Positions 25,435-34,919 of a stretch of 64,000 bases of DNA are shown here, piece by piece. The DNA comes from Bacteroidia bacterium. Its GTDB lineage: Bacteria > Bacteroidota > Bacteroidia > Cytophagales > Flammeovirgaceae. Location of the stretch: positions 62,001-126,000 of the forward strand of contig JAUIAB010000001.1 in NCBI GenBank assembly GCA_030425505.1, given 5' to 3'. Positions within the stretch are counted from its first letter, which is position 1. Each line of letters opens with the position of its first letter. Below the pieces are notes generated by a model. It made no database searches, was not told the origin of the DNA, and worked only from the letters and a program-made list of their open reading frames with translations. The position numbers were made by a program, and so were the translations under genes.

Positions 25435-26706
25435 TCAAATACTTTCTTCATTTAGCTCAATAGTATTCTCAATACTGCTTTCTATATAATGTAAATCATC
25501 AATAGTTAAAGACCTGTAAGAAGGTTTAGTAGCATAAACATCCCATAGCTGCAAAGTATTTTCTTTTCTCTGGTTTTTTGATAAAGCCCCACTTTTTTTG
25601 AAAGGACCTGAATTTATCAATAAGGATAAAATTAAAGGTATTTTCTTAAATGATTTTTTTAGACCTAAAGAAAGAAAAAAGTGACCGTTGACTCCTCTGT
25701 TAACTCGTACATATTTTACAGTTTCTTTTGGTATTACTATTTCTCTGTGCAGTTTTTTTGAAATGATTTTAAATGGAAATGATAGGTTTACTTTTATTAA
25801 CTCTTTTTGAATAATGATTGAGAACCTTTTATTCCTTACTATTAAGAAAAGAAAAAAGAAGAGGGAAATAAACAACAAAGAAAAGGAAATAAATATTATA
25901 GCTATGATAACACCAAAAACACTAATGTCTCCTCCACCAAATAAGCCAGCTATTGCTTCATAAATAAAATAGGATGGCACTAAAAAAAAAGCTCCAGAGG
26001 CTGCAAGTATTACAACTTGCTCACCCAGAGTTTTATTTTCAGGTTTAATTTTAAAAAACTTTCCGTTTGAAGTTGCTTGTTCTAGCAAGAAAGAACTCAC
26101 ATGCCACTTTTTTTCTTTTACGGTTAAGGAAAACTCTTTACCAGGTTTTTGTTTAATGTTTAAACCTTGGTTATCTCTAACCTCGAAACCTGTGTAGTTA
26201 GCAATTTTTTTTATTGCATTAGCCATTTTTCCAGGGCTTGAAAAACTCGACAACCATATTTCACTCCCATCTTTTTTGATAAGATAAGGACAGTAAACAA
26301 ATCTTCTATTTCCCGTAGAAGAGTTTTGGTTTTTGTGAACAGATATCTTAGCAGCTGTCAAATAAGATATGCTAACGTAGTTTATATCATACGCTTTACG
26401 TGAATATGAGCTCATCAGAAATGAAACTTTTTCTAAATGATTGTCAAAAGTAATTAGCTCTTTAAACTGACCTCGAGAGTTTCCAAGCCAAGTAGTAATC
26501 ATAATAGTGCTAAAGAGACCCAAAACAGTTAAAAATATATATATAAAAGCTCCATAGGTATGACGAGAAAGTGCTAGTTTGAATATAAAGTAAATAGAAA
26601 TAGATAAGAAAATAACTCCTATTATACCAATCACTATATATGCTGCATTAGGAACAGGTACATTTTTAATGTAAAGCTTTTCTTTTTCAATATAGTATTT
26701 GCCCAC
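25435..26706 (-). CDS. Hypothetical multi-span membrane protein
   Basis: A 423-residue protein I cannot assign. Two hydrophobic hairpins are visible: AAYIVIGIIGVIFLSISIYF with the following YIFLTVLGLFSTIMITT (residues about 22-75), and later VVILAASGAFFLVPSYFIYE with VIIAIIFISFSLLFISLFFF (about 228-290). The soluble segments between and after them contain many basic residues and likely face the cytoplasm. It converges on hemA with a 19-bp gap and diverges from the small lipoprotein gene at 26790. No catalytic motif is apparent. Confidence 0.6.
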   Translation of the reverse strand: MGKYYIEKEKLYIKNVPVPNAAYIVIGIIGVIFLSISIYFIFKLALSRHTYGAFIYIFLTVLGLFSTIMITTWLGNSRGQFKELITFDNHLEKVSFLMSSYSRKAYDINYVSISYLTAAKISVHKNQNSSTGNRRFVYCPYLIKKDGSEIWLSSFSSPGKMANAIKKIANYTGFEVRDNQGLNIKQKPGKEFSLTVKEKKWHVSSFLLEQATSNGKFFKIKPENKTLGEQVVILAASGAFFLVPSYFIYEAIAGLFGGGDISVFGVIIAIIFISFSLLFISLFFFLFLIVRNKRFSIIIQKELIKVNLSFPFKIISKKLHREIVIPKETVKYVRVNRGVNGHFFLSLGLKKSFKKIPLILSLLINSGPFKKSGALSKNQRKENTLQLWDVYATKPSYRSLTIDDLHYIESSIENTIELNEESI

Positions 26707-26789
26707 TCTATTAATTTAATTTTAATCTGCGTTTTCTAAGAAAACATCGTCTATATATATGAAACTATGTAATTAAAATTAAATAAACT

Positions 26790-27206
26790 ATGAAAAAATT
26801 AAAATTTGCAATTCTATTGTTATCTATTCTATCTTTTTATTCTTGTAATGATGATGAAGATAAATCTTCTAATTTACCTCCAGACTTTATTCTAGGCTTC
26901 TACCCTGGCACAACTATAGAGAGTATTATATTGCCTGACACTATTTTTTTAAGTAATAATCCAAGTCCAAAACTTAGAATAGCTTACATGAGAACTGATG
27001 GCTGCTCACCTTATGACAAGCTTGATACATTAAGAAGTTCAGACTATGAGGTAGAATATAGTTTTTTTTACCATAATGTCTTAAGAGAATGCACTACAGT
27101 TATAACGAATGATACCATAGATATTGATATTTCAGCTAAAATTGGTCTTCATACAATTTCCATAAATGAAGGGGAAATAGTAAGAGAAACTTATATAAGT
27201 GAGTAA
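26790..27206 (+). CDS. Hypothetical lipoprotein
   Basis: A 138-residue lipoprotein: the signal peptide ends in the lipobox FYSC with Cys19 as the lipidated residue. It is followed by an acidic stretch (NDDEDKSSN), which in Bacteroidota can act as a surface-export signal for lipoproteins. The rest is a small, mostly beta-type domain without recognised motifs. The gene stands alone, converging on the ABC ATPase gene with a 9-bp gap. Confidence 0.65.
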   Translation: MKKLKFAILLLSILSFYSCNDDEDKSSNLPPDFILGFYPGTTIESIILPDTIFLSNNPSPKLRIAYMRTDGCSPYDKLDTLRSSDYEVEYSFFYHNVLRECTTVITNDTIDIDISAKIGLHTISINEGEIVRETYISE

Positions 27207-27215
27207 GAGAATAAG

Positions 27216-28892
27216 TCAAAAAGTAGGAACGGCTGCAAGAAGGTCTTTTGTGTACTGAGATTTTGGGTTTTTAAGTAGGTTTTCAATAAAGTCTTCCTCG
27301 ACTACGTGCCCATTTTGAACTACCAAGATTTTTCTTGCTAAAGTTCTTATTACAGCAAAATCATGGGAAACGAATACTATTGATAGATTAAAGTCTTCTT
27401 TAATTTTATTGATTAAAGTCAAAAGCTTTACTTGCATGGTAACATCAATAAGAGATGCCACTTCATCTAAAATTAAAATTTTTGGTTCGCATGCTAATGC
27501 TCTAGCCAAAGCAATTTGGTGAAGTTGAGTTGGCGTAAGTTGATAGATGGTTTTTTTTAAATAAGCTTCATTTAACTGTACAAGCTCTAAAAGCTCTTCA
27601 GCTTTTTCAACCCTTTCGTCATCATCATCACCAATTTGATAGTAAGTCATAGGTTCTTTTATGATTTCTTCAACTGTCATAAATGGAGAAAAGCTATTGC
27701 TTGGGTCTTGATATAAAAGTTGAACTTCTTTTTGAAAAGTTCTTTTTATTCTTTTTGAAGCAGATAGAATATCAATTCCATTATACCATATTTGACCAGC
27801 AATTGGTTTCAACACACCAGCAATAGTTTTAGCTATAGTTGTTTTACCACTTCCTGATGATCCTACTAAACTAATTGATTCACCTAGCCTCAAATCCAGT
27901 TGGATACTACTAAGGGACTCATCACTATTTAGCAGATCATAATTTACTTTTAATCCACGTACACTAAGAAGAAGCCCTGATTTAGGATCACTTTCTTGTC
28001 TTTTTTTGGGTAAAAAAACTTCTCTAGAAGTTTCATATGTTCTTAAGGGAGTATTCTCTTTATTTTTTTTTGATTTTTCTTTTTTTGAGAGAGAAAGTTT
28101 TAATGCACTTCTAATTAGCTTTTTTGTGTAGTGATATTTAGGCCCTTTAAAAATATTTGCTGAAAGCTGATCTTCTACCAATTTTCCTTTTTCCATTACA
28201 AGAGTTCTACTTGCTACCTCAGAAACTAAAGCTAGATTATGAGATATAAAAATGATAGATGCATTACTGATCCTTCTAACTCTAAGTAGTAAGTCAATAA
28301 TTTCCCTTTGAGATAAGCTATCCAACTCAGAGGTAGGTTCGTCTGCAATAATTAGGGATGGTTTTGAGTTTATGGCAAGACAAATTGCCAGTTGCTGAGC
28401 TTCTCCATCACTAAGTTGAGATGGGTATTTTGTATAGATACTTTCTGGTTTTTTAAACCCTACCTCACTTAGCAAAAGAAAACTATTATGCTTTAACTCA
28501 TCTAAACTAACGCTACCATAAAATGACTCGCTAATTAATTCACCACAAGTTAATCGGGGATTTAGAAACTCTTTCGGGTTTGAAAAAATAACCCCAAGCT
28601 CTCTTCTTCTTATATCTGATAAAACTTCTTTACTAACTCTAAAGAGATCAACATTGCCATAATACTTAGAGTGAAAAATAGCATTACTACCTTTATCAAT
28701 CTTGATACTATCATTAGGCAGTAACCCTAATAAGGATTGAACTAACATGCTTTTTCCGCTCCCCGTCTCTCCAACGATTCCTACAACCTCTCCTCTATCC
28801 ATTCTAAAATATATATCTTTTAAAATAGAATTTCCAGAGTTGCCTATTAAAGACACACTCAAATTACCTACTTCAAGTATTTTTTCTTCCAT
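27216..28892 (-). CDS. Duplicated ABC transporter ATPase (dipeptide/oligopeptide type)
   Basis: A 558-residue fusion of two ATP-binding cassettes, as in YejF/GsiA, which energise peptide-family importers. Cassette 1 (about 1-260) has Walker A GETGSGKS, signature LSDGEAQQ, Walker B LIIADEPTSELD and FISHN. Cassette 2 (about 305-558) has GSSGSGKT, ILILDEV and FVSHDFAVI, but its signature is LTPTQLHQ rather than LSGGQ, and the D-loop after Walker B is ASLIDV. This suggests that one composite ATP site is weak or inactive. No permease or binding-protein genes are adjacent, so the transporter partner must be encoded elsewhere. Confidence 0.88.
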   Translation of the reverse strand: MEEKILEVGNLSVSLIGNSGNSILKDIYFRMDRGEVVGIVGETGSGKSMLVQSLLGLLPNDSIKIDKGSNAIFHSKYYGNVDLFRVSKEVLSDIRRRELGVIFSNPKEFLNPRLTCGELISESFYGSVSLDELKHNSFLLLSEVGFKKPESIYTKYPSQLSDGEAQQLAICLAINSKPSLIIADEPTSELDSLSQREIIDLLLRVRRISNASIIFISHNLALVSEVASRTLVMEKGKLVEDQLSANIFKGPKYHYTKKLIRSALKLSLSKKEKSKKNKENTPLRTYETSREVFLPKKRQESDPKSGLLLSVRGLKVNYDLLNSDESLSSIQLDLRLGESISLVGSSGSGKTTIAKTIAGVLKPIAGQIWYNGIDILSASKRIKRTFQKEVQLLYQDPSNSFSPFMTVEEIIKEPMTYYQIGDDDDERVEKAEELLELVQLNEAYLKKTIYQLTPTQLHQIALARALACEPKILILDEVASLIDVTMQVKLLTLINKIKEDFNLSIVFVSHDFAVIRTLARKILVVQNGHVVEEDFIENLLKNPKSQYTKDLLAAVPTF

Positions 28893-29051
28893 CTAGTTAA
28901 AAGCATCTATGCTTTAAAATATTGCAATAAAATATATTATATCAGACCTTAGTTAAATAATTACTTCTCATATCACAAAGCAACCATAGCGTAAATAGTA
29001 TTGGCACAGTTTTAAATCTATTGTTTAATTTTCACCAAAAAAAGAAAATAC

Positions 29052-29975
29052 GTGTTAAAGGCATATAAAATAATCATTCTTTTACTTCTTGTAGTCAGCG
29101 TTAAATCAAATGCTCAATACTCTAGATGGTCTGTAGGTTTAAACTTTGACTACCTAAGCTTAAAAGCAAAAAAATGGAACGAAGGAATCAATAACTATAA
29201 CACCAACAATAATGACTTATATAAAGACCAACCATTATTTAACTCTGGCATTGATTTAGGTATTTATACTTCTTTTCAGCCTATTAGTGGCTTGATGGTT
29301 AATTTGAATGGAGATTATATCACTTTTAGTAGTAAAAATGAAAGTCCTGAATACAGCTTAAATCTTAAAAATAAAATTTTTGCTTTTGGTGCAGGTGTTG
29401 ATTTATACCCTTTCAAGTGGATAAAAAGTAATTTCAAAGACTGGATAAAAGAAAACTATTTTATTGGTTTTAAGATAAATTATGGAGTTTTTAAGCCAAA
29501 AGCTGAGATCGACATACAAGTTGGTGATCTCAGCTTAAATGATACGCTTTCAGTTAGTGGTAATAACTTGGTACAACTTGGCTTAGCTACAGGATATCAC
29601 TTTTTTATCACAGACAAGATACATATTACACCTAAAGTTGGACTAAACATCACCCCTTCTGCACGTATAAATAATTTTCAGGAGGTGCTTGATAAAGAAA
29701 TAGATACTCAAGCCACATCACTGAGCAATAAAACAACTTTATTTAGTTGGAGTATTGGGGTTAAAGTTGGCTACTCACTAAAAAGCAAACTCCCCATGTG
29801 TCCTATTTCAAGCTGTAATGTTCATTTTGTTCACAAGCATCGGCTTCAGGGAGGACAGCTCTTTAGAGGAAATCCACATAGCAAAAGACAAAACCCCAGG
29901 TATGGTGAAAAGCATAGAGGAGAAGCAAAAAGAAATCAAAAAACCTTAAACAAACCTCCGAGAAATAATCACTAA
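29052..29975 (+). CDS. Hypothetical outer-membrane/secreted protein with Cys/His C-terminal tail
   Basis: A 307-residue exported protein, with signal peptide YKIIILLLLVVSVKSNAQ. Residues ~25-250 look like the alternating aromatic strands of an outer-membrane beta-barrel (WSVGLNFDYLSL, FNSGIDLGIYTSF, FFITDKIHITPKVGLNI, FSWSIGVKVGYSL). The last ~55 residues are quite different: a short Cys/His segment (MCPISSCNVHFVHKHR), then a basic Gln/Arg/Lys-rich tail (FRGNPHSKRQNPRYGEK). The start is the GTG at 29052. I cannot name a function; surface porin-like or anchoring roles are possible. The gene diverges from the ABC ATPase. Confidence 0.65.
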   Translation: MLKAYKIIILLLLVVSVKSNAQYSRWSVGLNFDYLSLKAKKWNEGINNYNTNNNDLYKDQPLFNSGIDLGIYTSFQPISGLMVNLNGDYITFSSKNESPEYSLNLKNKIFAFGAGVDLYPFKWIKSNFKDWIKENYFIGFKINYGVFKPKAEIDIQVGDLSLNDTLSVSGNNLVQLGLATGYHFFITDKIHITPKVGLNITPSARINNFQEVLDKEIDTQATSLSNKTTLFSWSIGVKVGYSLKSKLPMCPISSCNVHFVHKHRLQGGQLFRGNPHSKRQNPRYGEKHRGEAKRNQKTLNKPPRNNH

Positions 29976-30029
29976 TTTTATTTGCACAATAAGACTTGAA
30001 ATACCTAATTAGCCTATACTCAACTCCAT

Positions 30030-32009
30030 TTATTTTTTAGCAAAAACGGCTGATTCATTCACATAGTTCTTGTATTCAGAAATAGCTTTATTCCAAACAT
30101 TAAAGTGTCTGGGATGTAGCATTAGTTTATTTAAAGAAAACTTTTGCTCTAAAATCAGTTTATCACTTGACTTATTATAATTAACAGATAGATTAAAAAC
30201 TTCATTGAAAATAACTAGATCTTTGGGGTTGAAAGTAACCTCGTACCCTTTCGGAAAACAAAAAACTTGAATCAGTTTTTTTGAAATTAAAAACTCATTT
30301 TCGATGGAAAACTTCCGTTCTGGAGGAATCTTGATCAACTCTGCTAACTCATCCAAATTAAGATTAATAAAAATTTCATCTCCTACTTTTCTGCAATAAT
30401 CCTTAACAGAGAATGTATAATAAACTTTTAATGGCTTTTCTGGATCCTCAAGATCCTCAATACTTAAGCTATCTATAGAAAAAGTATTATTTCCTTTGAT
30501 TAAAAACGGGATTAACCTTTCTTTTTGTATACTTTTTGGTTTGCCATAAATCAATGGTAATAAACCTACTCTGGAGTAACCCGAGAAAGAAATAACTCCT
30601 CTTCCGCGAATAAGCATATCTTCTTCTAAAAAGAACTCAACAGAATCTATAACTTCATTATCCATGCTTTTAACTAGTGGCACATGTTCGGTTAAAAAAC
30701 TATCCTTACTGATACTAATTAAAGCTTGCTTTCCCTGAATCATTGAGCTTGGTAACTCAAAAGTTCCATATTTGCTTGTTGGATCTAAAAAATATAACTT
30801 TCCATCATCATCACGATAAGAAACAATCATATGATTATCAACCTGTGGTGTAGGAATTTCTGTGTACGAATAGGGGATTTCCCTAGTACCAATCCATGTC
30901 AAGTAAGATTGTAATCCAGCTTGGCTTAGCATGTATTTGAGAAGGGTTGCCATACCCTTACAGTCACCATACCTAGTATCAAAGACATATTCTGGGCTAG
31001 CAGGGACAAATCCAAGCAGTCCTTGTTCAAAAGCGACATAATTGATATTATCTCTTACCCAGTAATAAACACTTCTGGCTTTGGCTATTGGATTACTACT
31101 ATTTTCAGTAATCACACTGACTAGGCTATCAATAGAACTATAAGGATTATTAGGTTTATTCGAGCTTATCAAGTCAAAATACCACTGATGCAGATCTTTC
31201 AATTCAGATAAAACAGGGATATAATTGCCTTCAATACTAAAACCTTTAATAAAAAAAATAACATGAGGTGAATAGCTAGCAATAGAAGTAGACTCTGGTT
31301 CTATAGTAAATTCTGGTAACTCCTTTCCTTCCCAGGTATGGGTGGTATAGTCATCAGAAGTTTCTTTAGAATAAGAAATAGCAAACTCTTTAAAATGAAA
31401 CTCTTTAAAAGATACACTCACATCCTTATGAGCTTTGATAATCAGCTTTGCATTCTTTGTTTTGAAAATAGACTGAAAGTAAAAGGAAGGAAGAAGGCGT
31501 GGTTCTTTAACTATGTGATTGGCAATAAGTATTGATCTGGAATTACTTGAAATAGCAGGAAATGAAATTTTCTTTGTTTCAACATCATCAAAAAATATTC
31601 CCCTGCTATCTTCATTATAGCTTTCCACTTGAGTGGCAGGTATTTTTTTCCAACCTCTCTTTTGTTGCTTCATGGTAAATGCTTCAAAAGATTGAAGCGC
31701 ATTAAAAAAAGAAGAGAAAATTTTTTCTTCGTTAAAGTTAGAAGAAAGTTTAGTTAAATGAATTTTGTCAAGTCTTTTTCTTGTACTGATCTTTAACGAG
31801 TCATGATCAATATCAATAGAAACAAATAGCTCATTCTCTAAAACAACCAAGCTCTCCTTTGGGTAATCACTCTGAATCTGCCTAATTAATTTATTTTGAG
31901 CAAATGAAAAGGTACTTAAAAGTAAAAAAAGTAGTGTGTAAATAACTAAAAATCTCTTTTTACAGAAAACACCAGTAAGTGTTTGATTATCAAATATAAA
32001 GTACATCAT
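30030..32009 (-). CDS. Transglutaminase-like superfamily protein (DUF3857-type N-terminus)
   Basis: A 659-residue exported protein, with hydrophobic signal segment LVIYTLLFLLLSTFSFAQ. The transglutaminase-like core around residues 320-410 shows the catalytic Cys in RYGDCKGMATLLKYML, the His in QVDNHMIVSY and the Asp in YFLDPTSKYG, so the catalytic triad is intact. The preceding ~250 residues are a beta-rich domain, as in DUF3857 proteins, and the C-terminal part is beta-rich too. In Bacteroidota these are periplasmic or surface proteins of mostly unknown substrate, with protease or peptide-crosslinking activity possible. The gene seems to be a single transcription unit. Confidence 0.85.
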   Translation of the reverse strand: MMYFIFDNQTLTGVFCKKRFLVIYTLLFLLLSTFSFAQNKLIRQIQSDYPKESLVVLENELFVSIDIDHDSLKISTRKRLDKIHLTKLSSNFNEEKIFSSFFNALQSFEAFTMKQQKRGWKKIPATQVESYNEDSRGIFFDDVETKKISFPAISSNSRSILIANHIVKEPRLLPSFYFQSIFKTKNAKLIIKAHKDVSVSFKEFHFKEFAISYSKETSDDYTTHTWEGKELPEFTIEPESTSIASYSPHVIFFIKGFSIEGNYIPVLSELKDLHQWYFDLISSNKPNNPYSSIDSLVSVITENSSNPIAKARSVYYWVRDNINYVAFEQGLLGFVPASPEYVFDTRYGDCKGMATLLKYMLSQAGLQSYLTWIGTREIPYSYTEIPTPQVDNHMIVSYRDDDGKLYFLDPTSKYGTFELPSSMIQGKQALISISKDSFLTEHVPLVKSMDNEVIDSVEFFLEEDMLIRGRGVISFSGYSRVGLLPLIYGKPKSIQKERLIPFLIKGNNTFSIDSLSIEDLEDPEKPLKVYYTFSVKDYCRKVGDEIFINLNLDELAELIKIPPERKFSIENEFLISKKLIQVFCFPKGYEVTFNPKDLVIFNEVFNLSVNYNKSSDKLILEQKFSLNKLMLHPRHFNVWNKAISEYKNYVNESAVFAKK

Positions 32010-32062
32010 ACTAAATTAACATATAGACTTTTACTCTTAACACATTTAAGCACAAGACTCAT

Positions 32063-32758
32063 TCAATACCCAATAATAAAAACAACTGGAACTTTATGAA
32101 TAGCAGGGATTTCCTTCTTCCATAATTTAACAGTTTGTGTCTTAATAAACTGATTTTCTCCTGTGATATTAGCTGCCACACAAACTAAAGTATCATCATT
32201 GCAAATGCTCTTAAGATCCTCTAATAATTGCAGATTGCGATAAGGTGTTTCAATGAAAATTTGGGAAGACTTTGTTTTCCTTGCTATACTTTCTAAAGAA
32301 AGAATTTTTTTCTTTCTCTCCACTTTATTTATTGGCAAATATCCATGAAATGTAAAACTCTGCCCATTCAGTCCAGATGCCATTAAAGACAAAACGATAG
32401 AAGAGGGTCCAACCACTGGTACAACAGAAATACTTTTCTTATGAGCAAGTTTAACCAGCTCACTCCCGGGGTCTGCAATACCTGGGCAACCTGCTTCTGA
32501 CATCAACCCGATATCTTCACCTTCTGGGATGGACTCAAAATCAGCAAGCAACTCTTGAGCTGAAGTATTTTTACTGAGTGTAAAAAATTGATACTCGCTA
32601 AGGTTTATACCAAGATTAAGGGAAGAAATAAACCTTCGTGCCGTTCTTGGGTTTTCAACAAAATAAAAACGAATACTTTTAAAAAGAGATAGCGAATATG
32701 CAGAAAGGTAATTGTTTTCCTTTTCCACAATGGGCGTTGGTAAAAGATATACATTCAT
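32063..32758 (-). CDS. RsmI-like SAM-dependent methyltransferase (tetrapyrrole methylase fold)
   Basis: A 231-residue protein of the YraL/RsmI family. Characteristic stretches are IGLMSEAGCPGIADPGSELV, VPVVGPSSIVLSLMASGLNG and FTFHGYLP, and SSQIFIETPYRN near the C-terminal half. RsmI 2'-O-methylates C1402 of 16S rRNA. Bacteroidota often have two relatives, and this shorter form, without the C-terminal extension, may be the second one with a different target, so I leave the symbol blank. The N-terminus MNVYLLPTPIVEKENN is complete. Confidence 0.85.
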   Translation of the reverse strand: MNVYLLPTPIVEKENNYLSAYSLSLFKSIRFYFVENPRTARRFISSLNLGINLSEYQFFTLSKNTSAQELLADFESIPEGEDIGLMSEAGCPGIADPGSELVKLAHKKSISVVPVVGPSSIVLSLMASGLNGQSFTFHGYLPINKVERKKKILSLESIARKTKSSQIFIETPYRNLQLLEDLKSICNDDTLVCVAANITGENQFIKTQTVKLWKKEIPAIHKVPVVFIIGY

Positions 32759-32974
32759 AAAAGAAGTTACTTAAAGTAAAGTTCGAAAGTATGAAATTAC
32801 CTATTACATGAGTATAAACCCATAAGAGACTGGCTGCTACTCAAAGTAAGACTAACAACATGATTATTTTTTTGCTGCAAAGTCAAGACGAATTTGATTT
32901 TAAATATACAACTATTTTAAAATTAGAATCACTCTTCTGAACTTTACAAGGTTATTCTAAATCTGAAAATAAAA

Positions 32975-33871
32975 ATGACAAAAGATAAAATCAGTATAGC
33001 CTTTCAGGACTTGCAAACAGAAATATGTAACTCCCTAGAGAAGTTAGATGGAAAAAGTAAGTTCTTAACAGATCCTTGGAGTAGAAAAGATGGTGGAGGA
33101 GGTGTTACGAGGGTAATACAAAGTGGTGCGCTAATAGAAAAAGGAGGAGTGAATTTTTCTGCTGTGCATGGTAAAACCCCTGAAAAAATTCTAACTGCAT
33201 TAAGCCTTAGCCCTTCAGATTTCTTTGCAACAGGAGTGTCTATAGTGATTCACCCTATAAGCCCAATGGTGCCTATTATACATATGAATGTTCGATACTT
33301 TGAAATGGCAAATGGAACTTACTGGTTTGGTGGTGGGATTGATCTCACTCCTCATTATATTAATAAAGAAGATGCAAAAACCTTTCATACTCATCTTAAA
33401 AAAGCATGCGACAAATTTGATAACACCTACTATCCTAAATTCAAAAAGTGGGCAGATGATTACTTTTATTTAAAGCATAGAAAAGAAACAAGAGGAATCG
33501 GAGGTATTTTCTTTGATCACCTTAAAGCTACAGACTCTATTTCTAAAGAAACGCTATTCGATTTTGTATTAGAGACTGGTAAAACATTTATACCTGCATA
33601 TACTTCTGCTGTTGAGAAAAATAGAGATAAAGAATATGGGCAAAAAGAGATAGAATGGCAAAGATTAAGAAGAGGGAGGTATGTAGAGTTCAATCTGATT
33701 TGGGATAAGGGAACAAAGTTTGGTTTAGATACTGACGGAAGGACTGAGGCCATATTAATGAGTCTTCCTAACTATGCCAATTGGATTTATGATTACCAAC
33801 CTGAAAAGGGATCAAAAGAAGCTGAAACACAAAAAATGCTTAAAAAAGATATTGATTGGTTGATTAATTAA
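32975..33871 (+). CDS. hemF: Oxygen-dependent coproporphyrinogen III oxidase
   Basis: This enzyme decarboxylates two propionate groups of coproporphyrinogen III with O2 to give protoporphyrinogen IX, a late haem step. The 298-residue translation has the family signatures KDGGGGVTRV, IHPISPMVPIIHMNVRYFEM, YWFGGGIDLTPHY with following KTFHTHLKKACD, RGIGGIFFDHL, and RGRYVEFNLIWDKGTKFGL. Its presence implies aerobic growth. A perfect 11-bp terminator hairpin follows the gene. Confidence 0.96.
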   Translation: MTKDKISIAFQDLQTEICNSLEKLDGKSKFLTDPWSRKDGGGGVTRVIQSGALIEKGGVNFSAVHGKTPEKILTALSLSPSDFFATGVSIVIHPISPMVPIIHMNVRYFEMANGTYWFGGGIDLTPHYINKEDAKTFHTHLKKACDKFDNTYYPKFKKWADDYFYLKHRKETRGIGGIFFDHLKATDSISKETLFDFVLETGKTFIPAYTSAVEKNRDKEYGQKEIEWQRLRRGRYVEFNLIWDKGTKFGLDTDGRTEAILMSLPNYANWIYDYQPEKGSKEAETQKMLKKDIDWLIN

Positions 33872-33880
33872 TGGAAACAT

Positions 33881-33913
33881 CAAAAAAACAATACACTACC
33901 ACTTGTTTTTTTG
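33881..33913 (+). terminator. Terminator after hemF
   Basis: A perfect 11-bp stem (CAAAAAAACAA at 33881-33891 with TTGTTTTTTTG at 33903-33913), whose right arm doubles as the T-run. Confidence 0.55.
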
Positions 33914-33957
33914 TAAAGGGCTGAGCTAAAAGTATACTTCTAGAGGAATAAATTCAT

Positions 33958-33965
33958 TACCTTTG
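33958..33965 (+). promoter_or_regulatory. Candidate -7 element for the zinc-ribbon gene
   Basis: TACCTTTG, a perfect TAnnTTTG match, ends about 30 bp before the ATG at 33996. It overlaps the alternative TTG start at 33963, which argues for the downstream ATG. Confidence 0.5.
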
Positions 33966-33995
33966 CAACTTCAAAAAAGACTACAGTTACATAAT

Positions 33996-34787
33996 ATGGA
34001 GAATACTATCCCTCAAAAGCTTGAATTCCTTTCGAAATTACAAGAAATAGATTCAGAATTAGATCGAATAAAGAAAGTTCGAGGAGATTTACCTCAGGAA
34101 GTAGAAGATCTCGAAGATGAAATAGCAGGACTTGAAACTAGAATTAAAAACTTCAATGAGCATCTCCAAAACTATGAATCTGAAATAGAAAACCGCAAAG
34201 AAGCAATTAGCAACTCTAAAGCTCTAATCAAAAAATACGAAGAGCAACAAATGAATGTTAGAAATAACAGAGAATATGATGCAATCACCAAAGAGGTTGA
34301 GTTGCAAGAGCTAGAAATTCAAGTATCTGAAAAGAAAATAAAAGAGTCAGCAGAACTTATTGAAGAAAAAAAACAAAAAATTGAAGAAACGAACCAGTTT
34401 TTAGAAGAAAGAAAAGCTGATCTCAAAAACAAGAAAGATGAACTGAAAGTAATAATTGCAGATACTGAAAAGGAAGAAAAAAAGCTTCTAAAAGATAAAA
34501 AAGAAGCTGGAACAAAGTTGGAACAAAGACTTCTTCGATCCTATGAAAAACTAAGAGAAAACTCTTCGAATGGCTTAGCTGTAGTCTCAGTAAAAAGAGG
34601 TGCTTGTGGTGGTTGCTTCAACATGGTTCCACCCCAAAGGCAATCAGAAGTTAGAGATCAAAAAAAGTTAATTGTTTGCGAGTATTGTGGACGAATCTTT
34701 TCTGATGTTGAAATTATAGTAGAAGAAGAACCTAAGAAAAAGGTGAAAAGGGGTAGAAAGAAAAAAGAAGAAACCACAGCTTCCTAA
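33996..34787 (+). CDS. Coiled-coil protein with C4-type zinc ribbon (DUF164/CT398-like)
   Basis: About 263 residues from the ATG of MENTIPQKLEFL. The first ~190 residues form a long, highly charged antiparallel coiled coil (ELDRIKKVRGDLPQEVEDLE onwards). They are followed by the zinc ribbon, with GACGGCFNMVPPQRQ and VCEYCGRIF supplying four Cys, and a Lys/Arg-rich tail (KKKVKRGRKKKEE). Relatives are conserved across bacteria; CT398 of Chlamydia binds RpoN and secretion components. A nucleic-acid- or protein-binding adaptor role is therefore likely, but not proven here. A TTG 11 codons upstream is rejected because the promoter overlaps it. Confidence 0.88.
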   Translation: MENTIPQKLEFLSKLQEIDSELDRIKKVRGDLPQEVEDLEDEIAGLETRIKNFNEHLQNYESEIENRKEAISNSKALIKKYEEQQMNVRNNREYDAITKEVELQELEIQVSEKKIKESAELIEEKKQKIEETNQFLEERKADLKNKKDELKVIIADTEKEEKKLLKDKKEAGTKLEQRLLRSYEKLRENSSNGLAVVSVKRGACGGCFNMVPPQRQSEVRDQKKLIVCEYCGRIFSDVEIIVEEEPKKKVKRGRKKKEETTAS

Positions 34788-34809
34788 TAGCGTATAAAGT
34801 TTTAGGGTT

Positions 34810-34836
34810 AGGTTAAATATTTAGTAACCTCTTTTT
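34810..34836 (+). terminator. Terminator after the zinc-ribbon gene
   Basis: A 6-bp stem AGGTTA/TAACCT (34810-34815 with 34825-34830) is followed by CTTTTTA. Confidence 0.5.
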
Positions 34837-34919
34837 ACAATATACCATCCTAGATAAAGTGTGGTATAGTAATTGCCCATTATATGAACAAAAATTTTTC
34901 TATTAAAAACTAAATTAAA

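Noticed and set aside
33963-33995. TTG start of the zinc-ribbon protein
   Set aside because: The -7 promoter box overlaps this codon, and the ATG at 33996 gives a typical N-terminus.
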